A DNA stretch of 64,000 nt from an uncultured Spirochaetaceae bacterium (GTDB taxonomy: Bacteria; Spirochaetota; Spirochaetia; Sphaerochaetales; Sphaerochaetaceae), in NCBI GenBank assembly GCA_944390725.1, contig CALXQU010000001.1, forward strand, positions 1 through 64,000, given 5' to 3'. The notes below the pieces were generated by a model. The model did not search any database, was not told the DNA's origin, and was given only the letters and a program-made list of their open reading frames with translations. Positions 44,290-52,888 of the stretch are shown piece by piece. Both the position numbers and the translations under genes were made by a program. Every line of letters starts with the position of its first letter. Within the stretch, counting starts at the first letter, position 1.

Positions 44290-45413
44290 TCACTGGCCTT
44301 GAGGGCGCTCCTGACAGGGTTGGCATAGCTGTTGAGCACGAAGTCCCTCACCTCCGGAGCCAGATGGGCGAAGCGGGCGAGGAACGCGTCTTTATCCAGG
44401 CCTGCCGCCTTGTCCGCGAACCTGCCGGTGCCTTCGATGCAGTCATAGGCGAAGTAGTTCGTATCCCATAGCCTGTACATGCTGTGGATCTGCCTGTCGA
44501 TGGCAGCAGCTGCCTCATCGGCATCGGCATACTCATCGGCCAGGACATCGCCTATGCTGAGATGGACCCTGCCTTTCTGGCATTTCATGCCCTTGGTCAT
44601 CGAGATGAGGTCCTCGTACTTCTTCTTGGCATAGTCGCCGTCATGGGTCTTCCTGATGACCTCTTCCCTGCCCTTGTTGATATCATTCGGGTCGTATTCA
44701 TAGCTGATTGCCACCGGCACGATATTCATCTCCTTTACGAGGTCGGGGAACCTCTCGCCGCTCGAGCGGCTGGAGAGGAAGAGCATCTTCACTATCGCCG
44801 GCTGCGTGATGTCGAGCCCGTCCTTGGACCTGCCGGACTTCTGCGCGACCCAGACGGAGTGGTGCTCCTCCGTGATCAGCTTGTGGAAATACTCGGAGAT
44901 CCTCACGGACTCGAGGTACTTCTCCCTGATGGGGAGCTCACGGCGGATCACGATGCCTCCGTTGAGCCTGAAGAGGTCCTCGATGAACTGGTTGACGATG
45001 AGGTTGTCGCCGAATGCCATCTCGCACACAGGCAGATGATGGGTGGAGAGCGCATAGTCGAGAAGCGCGCAGTCCAGGATGATATCGCGATGGTTCGAGA
45101 TGAAGACATAGCCCTTCGCAGGGTCCAGCTTCTCCAGGCCCGAGACGGTGAACTCCGTTATCGTGCGCCTGATGATCGTCGGTACGAAGATACCGCATGT
45201 GATATCGTTCAGGAAGTCATCATAGCTCCTGACGGAGGAGAAGCTCCTGACGATATGGTCCAGATAGGCCTTGTTCGTCGCTTCCTCGATATCGCCGGAT
45301 ACGAGCGTGACGAAGCCGCTCAGATGGCTCATCTCCCCGTTGAGGCGCCTGAGCGCATCGATGACATCCTGCCCCCTGTACGGTGCAAAGCTCTTGTATC
45401 TATCGTAATCCAT
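44286..45413 (-). CDS. Glycerophospholipid acyltransferase-like protein
   Basis: A 375-residue protein of the PlsB/PlsC-like superfamily, probably acting at the inner face of the membrane in phospholipid synthesis. Block I is VFISNHRDIILD, close to the usual NHxxxxD but with one extra residue; a later block reads GGIVIRREL, and a further one VPVAISYEYDP. The start at 45413 overlaps the stop of the preceding gene (ATGA), which explains the lack of a ribosome site. Acyl donor and acceptor are unknown. Confidence 0.78.
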   Translation of the reverse strand: MDYDRYKSFAPYRGQDVIDALRRLNGEMSHLSGFVTLVSGDIEEATNKAYLDHIVRSFSSVRSYDDFLNDITCGIFVPTIIRRTITEFTVSGLEKLDPAKGYVFISNHRDIILDCALLDYALSTHHLPVCEMAFGDNLIVNQFIEDLFRLNGGIVIRRELPIREKYLESVRISEYFHKLITEEHHSVWVAQKSGRSKDGLDITQPAIVKMLFLSSRSSGERFPDLVKEMNIVPVAISYEYDPNDINKGREEVIRKTHDGDYAKKKYEDLISMTKGMKCQKGRVHLSIGDVLADEYADADEAAAAIDRQIHSMYRLWDTNYFAYDCIEGTGRFADKAAGLDKDAFLARFAHLAPEVRDFVLNSYANPVRSALKASE

Positions 45414-46384
45414 CAGCTGATCGTCTTCAGGAACTGCGTGCGTTCCCACTTGTATCCCTCTTCGGACTTCTCCTGTGCAAGGCGTCCTCTGAAGTCATTG
45501 ATCGATGAGAACCCATGCCTTCCCATCCACGCTTCAATCGCATCATTCATCGAGGTTATCGCGGAGAATCCGTTCCTGATGACGGACGTGCAGACCTCGC
45601 AGGCGGGAGCGCCGGCAAGGATCATCTTCACGACTGTCTCGCCTGAATGGATGCCGGTATTGCCGGCAAGGTCCATCTTCACCTCGCCGCTCATGAGCCC
45701 GATCCACCTCAGGGCCTCGCCGTACTCATCAGGCGATGATGAAGGGGATCCCTGCGAGAACGTCATCGTCTCGATATCGATATCGGGACGGAAGAAGCGG
45801 TTGAAGAGGACAAGGCCGTCGATACCTATCCTGTCGAAGCTCATGATGATATTCGCCAGCGATGAGTACTTGTAGCCAATCTTGATGGAAAGGGGAATCC
45901 TGATCTTATCCCTAGCGGCCTTGGCGAACTCGATTGCCCTCCTGTCCACCTCGCTGCCGGGAACGCTGCTCTCCGATGAGATCGGATAGTAGTTCAGCTC
46001 GATGGCATCGGCACCGCATGCGGCGAACCTGCCGGCATAGTCGATCCATGCATCCATGGTCTTCGCCGAGATCGACGCGATGACGGGGATGGAAAGCTCC
46101 TTCTTGGCCATCGTGAGCAGCTTCATGTACTTGTCGATATAGAAGTCGCGCGACGACTGGGCGAAGAAGCCCTCCGCCGATGAATGCGACAGATACTCCT
46201 CATTGGCCTCCATCTCCGATGAGACATCGGCCTCTATCTGCTCCTCGAAGATGGACTTGAGCACCACGGCTCCGGCTCCGGCTTCCTCGCATTTCCTCAA
46301 TGATACTATATTCTGCGTAATAGGCCCTGATGAGACGATTACAGGCGACTTCAGGCCAAGGCCTAGATATTCCGTATTCAGCAT
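45413..46384 (-). CDS. Dihydroorotate dehydrogenase-like flavoprotein
   Basis: A 323-residue TIM-barrel protein like class 1 DHODs: LGLGLKSPVIVSSGPITQNI near the start, ADAIELNYYPI, PLSIKIGYKYSSLANI and the C-terminal GNTGIHSGETVVKMILAGAPACEVCTSVIRNGF. It lies outside any pyrimidine operon and belongs to the DHOD-like subgroup found in anaerobes, so true PyrD activity is uncertain. It is the first gene of a three-gene overlapping set. Confidence 0.82.
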   Translation of the reverse strand: MLNTEYLGLGLKSPVIVSSGPITQNIVSLRKCEEAGAGAVVLKSIFEEQIEADVSSEMEANEEYLSHSSAEGFFAQSSRDFYIDKYMKLLTMAKKELSIPVIASISAKTMDAWIDYAGRFAACGADAIELNYYPISSESSVPGSEVDRRAIEFAKAARDKIRIPLSIKIGYKYSSLANIIMSFDRIGIDGLVLFNRFFRPDIDIETMTFSQGSPSSSPDEYGEALRWIGLMSGEVKMDLAGNTGIHSGETVVKMILAGAPACEVCTSVIRNGFSAITSMNDAIEAWMGRHGFSSINDFRGRLAQEKSEEGYKWERTQFLKTIS

Positions 46385-46412
46385 ATCCGCTCCTTTCCAT
46401 GATTATAGCACA

Positions 46413-46440
46413 AGAGGGCCATCGGTTACGACAGCCCTCT
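46413..46440 (-). terminator. Hairpin terminator after the Lrp gene
   Basis: AGAGGGC pairs with GCCCTCT (7 bp) around a 14-base loop that itself contains TCG/CGA. It sits 18 bases after the Lrp stop; the minus strand continues with TTGTGC. Confidence 0.6.
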
Positions 46441-46457
46441 CCCCTTGCCTGGTGCGG

Positions 46458-46919
46458 TCAGACCGTATAAGGCACCCAGAATGACTTCGACTGGTAGACG
46501 ACGAACGTCTCGACCTCCAGCACATCCGCGATCTTGACGAGCTCGGTCTTGAAGAAATCAAGCAGGCTCAGCCCATCATCCTCGGAGAGCGTGAGCTGGA
46601 CTACGAGGTCATAGCGCCCGGTGACGACGGCAGCGCTGAACACGCCGCGCAGGCGGCAGAACTCCTCCGCCTTCTCCTCCAGGTCAAGCGTCTTCAGCTT
46701 GACGCCCATCATCACCACCTGCAGTCCCGGGACCTTCTCCGGATCCACCAGCCCCATGATCCTGAGGACACCTTCCTCCTGCATCCTGTTGACGCGGGCA
46801 CGGACGGTATTCTCAGTGATGCCGAGAGACTCGGCTATAGCCGAATAAGGCTTCCTCCCGTCCTCTAGCTGGGAGACTATAGCCTTATTCGTATCATCTA
46901 TGCGCCTGTCCCTGCTCAT
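46458..46919 (-). CDS. Lrp/AsnC-family transcriptional regulator
   Basis: A 153-residue regulator: helix-turn-helix in ISQLEDGRKPYSAIAESLGITENTVRARVNRMQEEG-type sequence, then a RAM ligand-binding domain (VVTGRYDLVVQLTLSEDDGLSLLDFF). It overlaps serC by 4 bases and is the last gene of serA-serC-lrp, so it probably senses an amino acid such as serine and controls this operon. Confidence 0.9.
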   Translation of the reverse strand: MSRDRRIDDTNKAIVSQLEDGRKPYSAIAESLGITENTVRARVNRMQEEGVLRIMGLVDPEKVPGLQVVMMGVKLKTLDLEEKAEEFCRLRGVFSAAVVTGRYDLVVQLTLSEDDGLSLLDFFKTELVKIADVLEVETFVVYQSKSFWVPYTV

Positions 46920-47995
46920 CCGTTCCTTCTCTCGAAATCCTTCATGAACTGCGCAAGCGCGGCAGCATCCTCCATCGGAAGCGCGTTGTAGAGGCTCGCC
47001 CTGAGCCCGCCGACGGACCTGTGTCCCTTGAGGCCCAGCATGCCTTCCTTGGTCGCCTCCTGGACGAACTTAGCCTCCAGCTCCTCAGAAGGAAGCCTGA
47101 AGACCACATTCATGCGCGAGCGGTAGCGCCTATCGACAGGCGAGCGGAAGAAATCGGAGGAATCGATCACGTCGTAGATGTATCCCGACTTCTCCCTGGC
47201 ATGGAGCTCCATGCCTTCCGCGCCGCCATTGGCGAGGATCCATTTGAGGACGAGGCCCACAGCCCAGATCGAGAAGACAGGCGGCGTATTGTACAGCCCC
47301 TTCTCCTTCGCATGCTTCGCATAGTCCATATAGGCAGTGAGGCCGGAGTTGCGCCTCTCGAGCATATCGTGGCGCATGATGATGAAGGTAGCGCCAGCAG
47401 GGCCGAGGTTCTTCTGGACTCCGCCATAGATCATCGCGAACTTCTTCACGTCGACAGGGCGCGAGAGGATATCCGAGGACATATCCGCGATAAGCGGCAC
47501 ATCGCCGGTATCAGGGAACGACTGCCACTCTATTCCGCCGATCGTCTCATTGGAGCAGAGATAGAAGTAGGACGATCCTTCAGACGGCTTCACCTCAGCG
47601 GGATCGGGAAGCGTGGTGAAGCCCGACTCCTTGCCATCGAATGCCACATTGACATCGCCAAGCAGCCTGGCGTCATCGCAGGCCTTGTTCGACCATGAGC
47701 CCGTGCGGACGTAATCGGCATGGCTTCCCTTCAGGAGGAAGTTCATCGGGATCATCGTGAACTGGAGCGTGGCGCCGCCGCCGAGGAAATAGACATCATA
47801 ATCATCGGGGATGGCCAGGAGCTTCCTGAAATCAGCGAGGCATTCGTCATACATCTCCTCGAACATGCCGCCGCGGTGCGATGCCTCGACCATCGAGAGG
47901 CCCTTGCCCTTGTAGTCGACGATATTCTCCTTCAACTGCTCAAGCACCTCCACCGGCAGGACCGACGGCCCTGCGAAGAAGTTCATCTTCCTCAT
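46916..47995 (-). CDS. serC: Phosphoserine aminotransferase
   Basis: A 359-residue PLP enzyme that converts 3-phosphohydroxypyruvate and glutamate to phosphoserine. MNFFAGPSVLPVEVLEQL at the start, GGGATLQF, and YGGVQKNLGPAGATF holding the PLP lysine are diagnostic. Normal length. It overlaps serA by 4 bases and the Lrp gene by 4 bases. A serB-type phosphatase is not nearby. Confidence 0.95.
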   Translation of the reverse strand: MRKMNFFAGPSVLPVEVLEQLKENIVDYKGKGLSMVEASHRGGMFEEMYDECLADFRKLLAIPDDYDVYFLGGGATLQFTMIPMNFLLKGSHADYVRTGSWSNKACDDARLLGDVNVAFDGKESGFTTLPDPAEVKPSEGSSYFYLCSNETIGGIEWQSFPDTGDVPLIADMSSDILSRPVDVKKFAMIYGGVQKNLGPAGATFIIMRHDMLERRNSGLTAYMDYAKHAKEKGLYNTPPVFSIWAVGLVLKWILANGGAEGMELHAREKSGYIYDVIDSSDFFRSPVDRRYRSRMNVVFRLPSEELEAKFVQEATKEGMLGLKGHRSVGGLRASLYNALPMEDAAALAQFMKDFERRNG

Positions 47996-48873
47996 ATCCT
48001 TCCCTCCTTGATAAGGTTATCGATCGTCTCATACACTTCATTGCCGATCCTCAGCAGGTTCTCCACCGTATTGGCACCTACATGGGGCGTAAGCGTGACG
48101 TTCTCCAGTCCGAGGAGCGGATAATCCTCCGCCGGCGGGTCTGACGGGTATACATCGGTGGCATACCAGGAGACGGCACCTGACTTCAGGGCCTCCGCGA
48201 GGTCTTCCTCATTGACGCACTTGCCGCGTCCCGTATTGATGATGACGGGCTTCCTCCCCATCTTGGCGATGAGGTCCTTATTCACCATGCCGGCAGTCTC
48301 ATCCGTGAACGGGAGATGCATGGAGATGTAGTCGGCATCCCTGACAGCATCCTCGAGGCTCATCATCTCCGCGGCATCGCTCTTCTCCACATACTTGTCA
48401 TAGGAGACGACGCGCATGCCGAACGCCTTGGCCCTTACGGCCACCTGGCGCGCTATATTGCCGATTCCCAGCAGGCAGAGCGTCTTGCCGTTCAGCTCGG
48501 TACGCTTCACGCTCTTGTTCCACTCGCCCTTCTTCATCGTGCTGTCGTAGTATGGTATATGGCAGGGCACCGAGATCATCAGCGCGAATGCGAGCTCTGC
48601 GACCGCGATGGCGCTCGACTTGGGCGTATTCACCGCGATGATGCCCTTCTCCTTGCAGTAGGCCTTGTCGATATTGTCCATGCCGACCCCGCCGCGGATA
48701 ATCAGCTTGAGGTTCTTCGCCTGGTCGATATACTCCTTCGTGGCCTTGGTCTTAGATCTGATGAGGATCACGTCTGCTTCCGCGATGCGGGACTTGTCGT
48801 CAGTCACTTCCCCGAATACGGAAAGCTTCTCCGGCAGGCTCTTATCAAAAGCATCGGAAATGAGAATCAACAT
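47992..48873 (-). CDS. serA: D-3-phosphoglycerate dehydrogenase (short form)
   Basis: A 293-residue NAD-dependent 2-hydroxyacid dehydrogenase. The NAD-binding motif is LLGIGNIARQVAVRAKAFG; the catalytic region includes GRGKCVNEEDL and LTPHVGANT. It lacks the C-terminal ACT domain of long SerA proteins, so feedback inhibition by serine would have to work differently, perhaps through the operon's Lrp regulator. GGAGG precedes the ATG. The pairing with serC makes the assignment strong. Confidence 0.9.
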   Translation of the reverse strand: MLILISDAFDKSLPEKLSVFGEVTDDKSRIAEADVILIRSKTKATKEYIDQAKNLKLIIRGGVGMDNIDKAYCKEKGIIAVNTPKSSAIAVAELAFALMISVPCHIPYYDSTMKKGEWNKSVKRTELNGKTLCLLGIGNIARQVAVRAKAFGMRVVSYDKYVEKSDAAEMMSLEDAVRDADYISMHLPFTDETAGMVNKDLIAKMGRKPVIINTGRGKCVNEEDLAEALKSGAVSWYATDVYPSDPPAEDYPLLGLENVTLTPHVGANTVENLLRIGNEVYETIDNLIKEGRI

Positions 48874-48894
48874 AAACTGCCTCCTTTCGCTTTA

Positions 48895-48931
48895 CACAAA
48901 TAATTGTGCTTTACATTGCGGAGGCAGTCAA
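48895..48931 (-). promoter_or_regulatory. Promoter and overlapping palindrome of the serA-serC-lrp operon
   Basis: Minus-strand -35 TTGACT (48926-48931), 17-base spacer, -10 CACAAT (48903-48908). The palindrome CACAAATAATTGTG (48895-48908, 5-bp arms) covers the -10 and start point. The Lrp-type protein of this operon is a natural candidate to bind it. Confidence 0.5.
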
Positions 48932-48994
48932 ACAAAATAATGAGTTTTTACGAGATCCGATAATATTGCATCGATTATGGCAGGCCTGCGGCGG

Positions 48995-49594
48995 CTAGTA
49001 CCAGTAGGTCACGGAAAGAGACGGGGCGACCGATGCGCCGGATATCTTCTCCTGCGAGTCGTTGCCGCTGAACCTCGCGCTGAAGAGCGGGGTCGCGAAT
49101 CTCGCGCCGATATCGATCGAGACATTGCTGGCGACGCTGAACATCGCCTTCACCGATGCGTAGAAATCGAGGATGATGCCGCGGTATCCATCGGCACCCC
49201 CTTCGTTGACATCGATATCCGCAAGGAGTCCGAAGCCGACGCGTGCCGTGAAGAAGCCCTGCTGCACGAACTTGTAGCCGAGCCCTATGTTGAAGTAGAA
49301 GTCCCAGGGATAGGACGAGGAGAACGCAAGCGGCTCATCAGCCATCCTCTCGGCATAGAGCATGCTGCCTCCGGCTCCGTATTCGACGCCGAAGCCTGAA
49401 TCGCCGAAGAAGTTGGCGCCGTCGAATCCGATGGAAAGGCGCATCTTCACGAAGTTCTCCGACGGCCCGTTCGTCACATATGTATGCCCGCCCCAGAAGA
49501 AATCGGGAGCGACGATGACGCTTGCATATCCCTCAGCGAAGGCAGGAGCCGCCAGCGCGGCAAGCAGCAGGAACGCTGCGATGATCCTCTTCAT
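48995..49594 (-). CDS. Predicted outer-membrane beta-barrel protein
   Basis: A 199-residue protein with signal peptide MKRIIAAFLLLAALAAPAFAEG, alternating amphipathic strands rich in glycine and aromatics, and a C-terminal YWY, as expected for a barrel of 8-10 strands. GGAGG lies before the ATG. Function unknown. It faces the serA promoter region, with rpsU upstream on the same strand. Confidence 0.75.
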   Translation of the reverse strand: MKRIIAAFLLLAALAAPAFAEGYASVIVAPDFFWGGHTYVTNGPSENFVKMRLSIGFDGANFFGDSGFGVEYGAGGSMLYAERMADEPLAFSSSYPWDFYFNIGLGYKFVQQGFFTARVGFGLLADIDVNEGGADGYRGIILDFYASVKAMFSVASNVSIDIGARFATPLFSARFSGNDSQEKISGASVAPSLSVTYWY

Positions 49595-49640
49595 GTTCCC
49601 TCCAACCCCGACATGATACAGCGGATCGGCGGGGAAAAGG

Positions 49641-49664
49641 AAGAGGCCGCATCAGCGGCCCCTC
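49641..49664 (-). terminator. Terminator of rpsU
   Basis: GGCCGC (49645-49650) and GCGGCC (49655-49660) with loop ATCA, extendable by four weaker pairs; the minus strand continues TCTTCCTTTTCC. It lies just after the S21 stop. Confidence 0.75.
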
Positions 49665-49667
49665 TGA

Positions 49668-49877
49668 TCAGTATGACTTGGAAGAGTTCATCTTCCTGAC
49701 TTTCTTCATCTGCTTCCTCGCAAGAGCCTTGTTCTTGCGGTTGAGGATGGTTGAAGGCTTCTCATAGTACTCGCGCTTCTTCCACTCGCGGATGATGCCT
49801 TCCTTCTCGACCATTCTCTTGAAGCGCTTGATCGATTTCTCCAAAGGCTCGTTCTCATCTACCTTTACAAATGCCAT
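49668..49877 (-). CDS. rpsU: Ribosomal protein bS21
   Basis: A 69-residue basic protein of the small ribosomal subunit: [20 protein letters not shown], then [13 protein letters not shown] and a lysine/arginine-rich tail. Normal length. AGGAGG before the ATG. Single-gene unit with its own terminator. Confidence 0.95.
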   Translation of the reverse strand: MAFVKVDENEPLEKSIKRFKRMVEKEGIIREWKKREYYEKPSTILNRKNKALARKQMKKVRKMNSSKSY

Positions 49878-49940
49878 GATATCACCTCCTCTCCCTGCGG
49901 GTCAGAATCTCCTGCATTCTGCACATATGGCAGGAACTTG

Positions 49941-52061
49941 TCAATCACTTCCCGCCTCCGACATCGCCTGCACTATGATCTGCAGCTTCGACTGCCCCTT
50001 CCAGTAATTGACATCAGGCGTGAATACGATATCGGCGCGCACGCCCCTGGCGTAGCGATCCCTGTCATCCGGGGACCACCAGAGCGCCGGCCATATGAAG
50101 CTGCCGAAGCGGACAGCGAACCTGAGCACCCTGCTGTCGCCCCTGTTGGGATATACCTCCGCAATCTCCGCCCCGTGGATGGAGAAGCGCAGCTCACCGT
50201 TCTCCTGGCCATATGGCTCAAGCATCTGGGAGATCTTCCAGAGATCCTCCGTCATATACTGCGGAGGGATCTCCGCATCCGCCTCGACGGCTTCCGCTTC
50301 CCCGCCGCTCTCATCAAGGGTGGCGGCATATCCGGAAGCGACCTCGATGAAGCGCTCCCTGTTCCCGGAAGGCATCGAGAATCCCGCCGCGAAGCGGTGC
50401 CCGCCGAAATCATCGAAGAACGAGGCGAAGAGGCTGAGGAATGAGCGCGCATTGCACCCTCCCGAGCTGCGCATGGAGGCGAAGACGCGGTCTTCGGACT
50501 CTGACATCACGATGGCAGGCACCGAATGCTCCTTCTGCAGCTTGGAGGCGAGCGCCCCCGTAAGGCCGCGCGGTATGCGGCTGTCGGAGACGATGATCAT
50601 CTTCCCGCCCAGGGCCTCCTTGCTCTCCGCGGCCTTGCCAGCGATCAGCGAGAGGGCATCCTCCTCCCCCTTCTGGCGCTTCCTGTTCAGCTCCAGCAGC
50701 CTGTCTGTCAGCGCCTCGGCCTCCCGGATATCATCGCAAAGGAGGAGCGAGAGCGCCGTATCGGGGTCGCCCATGCGGCCGGCGGCATTGATCACAGGCG
50801 CCACATAGAATGAGATATCGCGGGTATTGAGCAGCTTGCCCGCCAGGTTCTGCCTTCCCAGCAGCGGCTTGAGGCATTCCAGGGGACGCTCGCCGAGCAG
50901 CCTGAGGCCGCGCCTGACGATGATCTTGTTCTCGTTCCTCATCGGCATCAGGTCGGCAGTCGTGCCGATCGCTGCCAGCTGCAGGTATCTATCGAATCCG
51001 GATGAGAGCGAAGGCTCGGAATAGAAGGCCATGGACCTGAAGAGCGAGAGCAGCGCCTCCATCTCCCTGTCGCCGTCCCTGTACCTTACGGCGCGTGAGA
51101 GCATGGCAAGGTCGAACAGCGACCTGCCGCGCGCAGACGGCATGATGCTGTCCAGCCGCTGCCTGATATCTATCAGCGAGATATCCACGCCGCTGCCGAA
51201 TGCCTTGCGGAGCATATTGCGCTCCGTATCGCCATCGAGCACGAACACAGGCAGCCCGACTGCCAGAAAGTCCATCAGCCTCGTCCTTTCGATCGACATG
51301 GCGCCTTCGACGAGCTCCTCGGAAATCCTGTCGGTCTCGATGAGGTTCTCCAGCCTCACCGCATTGATCCTTATGGTGCCGTTGCGCGGCTCAGCATGGA
51401 GCAGTATGCACTCGCTTGAGTAGAAATCCGTCTGCGAGAACTTCAGCGCCCAGACCATCTTGGCAGCCACGGCACAGCCCGCGAGGCCGGTGAACGGATA
51501 TCCGCAGCCCGGCACGAGCGGGTCGAAGATAGCGGCAGCGGGAGGAAGCTCCTCGCCAGGTATGTGATGGTCGAGCACGATCACGTCAATGCCGCTCCTC
51601 TCCAGCGTCCTGACCTCCTCGATAGCGGAGATGCCGCAGTCGACGGTTATCACGAGCGAATATCCCTTCTCCTGGATCTCGGCTACCTGGGCCATCGTGA
51701 GTCCATATGGCTCATCGCCCCGGGGCAGCCTTGTGGAGACATCCTTCGCCCCGGCTTCCTTCAGGCCGCGGTACATTATCGCGGCGGCAGCCACCCCGTC
51801 CACGTCCCTGTCGCCGAAGATGAGGATACTCTCATCCGATTCGATGGCATCACCTATCCTGTCGACGGCAGGGAAGACATCATCGCATTCGAACGGCGAA
51901 TGCAGGTAGACGGCATCCGACTCCAGGGTGAACATCATCTCCTCATCGCTGTCTATGCCGCGCCTCTCCAGCACCGTGGCAGCCAGGAGCGATAGCGAGA
52001 ACCGCTCCTTGAGGCGCCTGACGCGGGCTGGATCCGATGGCTTTATCTCAACTCTCATCAT
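49941..52061 (-). CDS. recJ: Single-stranded-DNA exonuclease RecJ
   Basis: A 706-residue DHH-family 5'-3' exonuclease for recombination and mismatch repair. Motifs: GDRDVDG (83-89, usually DYDADG), VDCG (140-143), and DHH (164-166, VLDHHIPGE). The DHHA1 segment GGHRFAAGF is present in the C-terminal half. Slightly longer than E. coli RecJ. It overlaps recO by 14 bases. Confidence 0.93.
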   Translation of the reverse strand: MMRVEIKPSDPARVRRLKERFSLSLLAATVLERRGIDSDEEMMFTLESDAVYLHSPFECDDVFPAVDRIGDAIESDESILIFGDRDVDGVAAAAIMYRGLKEAGAKDVSTRLPRGDEPYGLTMAQVAEIQEKGYSLVITVDCGISAIEEVRTLERSGIDVIVLDHHIPGEELPPAAAIFDPLVPGCGYPFTGLAGCAVAAKMVWALKFSQTDFYSSECILLHAEPRNGTIRINAVRLENLIETDRISEELVEGAMSIERTRLMDFLAVGLPVFVLDGDTERNMLRKAFGSGVDISLIDIRQRLDSIMPSARGRSLFDLAMLSRAVRYRDGDREMEALLSLFRSMAFYSEPSLSSGFDRYLQLAAIGTTADLMPMRNENKIIVRRGLRLLGERPLECLKPLLGRQNLAGKLLNTRDISFYVAPVINAAGRMGDPDTALSLLLCDDIREAEALTDRLLELNRKRQKGEEDALSLIAGKAAESKEALGGKMIIVSDSRIPRGLTGALASKLQKEHSVPAIVMSESEDRVFASMRSSGGCNARSFLSLFASFFDDFGGHRFAAGFSMPSGNRERFIEVASGYAATLDESGGEAEAVEADAEIPPQYMTEDLWKISQMLEPYGQENGELRFSIHGAEIAEVYPNRGDSRVLRFAVRFGSFIWPALWWSPDDRDRYARGVRADIVFTPDVNYWKGQSKLQIIVQAMSEAGSD

Positions 52062-52803
52062 CCTCTCCGAAAATATCCCAGATCCCCGATTCGATGCTCC
52101 TGAGCCTGCCCGGATACGAAAGGCGCAGCATGCGCAGGAAGTAGCGGAATATCCTGTGGCGCTGCATCGGGCTCACGGACAGCAGCATCGCGTCCTCAAG
52201 CCCCACTTCCTGGATCCTCTGCACATAGCGGCGCGCATTGGGAGGAAGTATCAGGGATGATGCCATCGTATCACAGCGATGGCAGACAGGAACACCCTCC
52301 GCGGAGGAGAAGCCGAGCACCTCGCCATCTCCGTACGGCATGCCGCATACCGGGCATGATTCCCAGTCCCCGATGAATCCGGAGAGGGAGAGGAAGACGA
52401 CGATGAACGCTATGGCGACGCTTTCCGGCTCATGGTCCTCAAGGAGGTCCAGCGCCCTGCAGTAGGCTGAATACAAGGCAGCATCGGCAGAGCGTCCCGT
52501 GATGACGAGCTCGGAGAACAGCGAGGCAGGCATCGAGCGGCCGAGGTCCGACAGTATCCCCTCATGCGTGGAGATGACATCGATATCGCGGATCGTCCAC
52601 AGCTCCGACTGCCCTATCCTCTCAAGGGAGAACGTACCCTCCGTATAGAGCGGCGCCTTGATGGCCCTTACGGACTTGCGTGCCCCATAGCTTATGATCC
52701 TCACAAGCCCGCTGTCAGGCGAGAAGAGCGTGAGGAGCCTGTCGGCTTCCTTGCATCTCTCGCTTCTGATGACTATCCCCAGGCCTTTGGATGAATGCTC
52801 CAT
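52048..52803 (-). CDS. recO: DNA repair protein RecO
   Basis: A 251-residue recombination mediator: OB-fold N-terminus (GIVIRSERCKEADRLLTLFSPDSGLVRIISYGARKS), helical middle and a four-cysteine zinc site (CPVCG...CHRC). The ATG at 52803 matches family starts; it has no Shine-Dalgarno but lies 7 bases after a -10. It forms an operon with recJ. Confidence 0.92.
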   Translation of the reverse strand: MEHSSKGLGIVIRSERCKEADRLLTLFSPDSGLVRIISYGARKSVRAIKAPLYTEGTFSLERIGQSELWTIRDIDVISTHEGILSDLGRSMPASLFSELVITGRSADAALYSAYCRALDLLEDHEPESVAIAFIVVFLSLSGFIGDWESCPVCGMPYGDGEVLGFSSAEGVPVCHRCDTMASSLILPPNARRYVQRIQEVGLEDAMLLSVSPMQRHRIFRYFLRMLRLSYPGRLRSIESGIWDIFGEDDES

Positions 52804-52810
52804 ACCTGTG

Positions 52811-52839
52811 AAGATAGGAAGTTGGGAGTGCAGTGTCAA
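52811..52839 (-). promoter_or_regulatory. recO-recJ promoter, leaderless layout
   Basis: Perfect -35 TTGACA (52834-52839), 17-base spacer, -10 TATCTT (52811-52816) on the minus strand, then 7 bases to the ATG. Transcription should start at the start codon itself. Confidence 0.75.
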
Positions 52840-52873
52840 TGAATCCGCCCTCCTCGCAGAAACCCCCGCGAAT

Positions 52874-52882
52874 TGCTATGAT
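52874..52882 (+). promoter_or_regulatory. Extended -10 adjacent to the DUF4105 gene start
   Basis: TGCTATGAT ends six bases before the ATG at 52889; no Shine-Dalgarno is present. The spacer to recO is only about 85 bases and carries both divergent promoters. Confidence 0.55.
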
Positions 52883-52888
52883 GGGGCC

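Noticed and set aside
44484-45875. 463-codon open frame on the plus strand
   Set aside because: Antisense to the acyltransferase and DHOD-like genes; the real genes on the minus strand have clear motifs.
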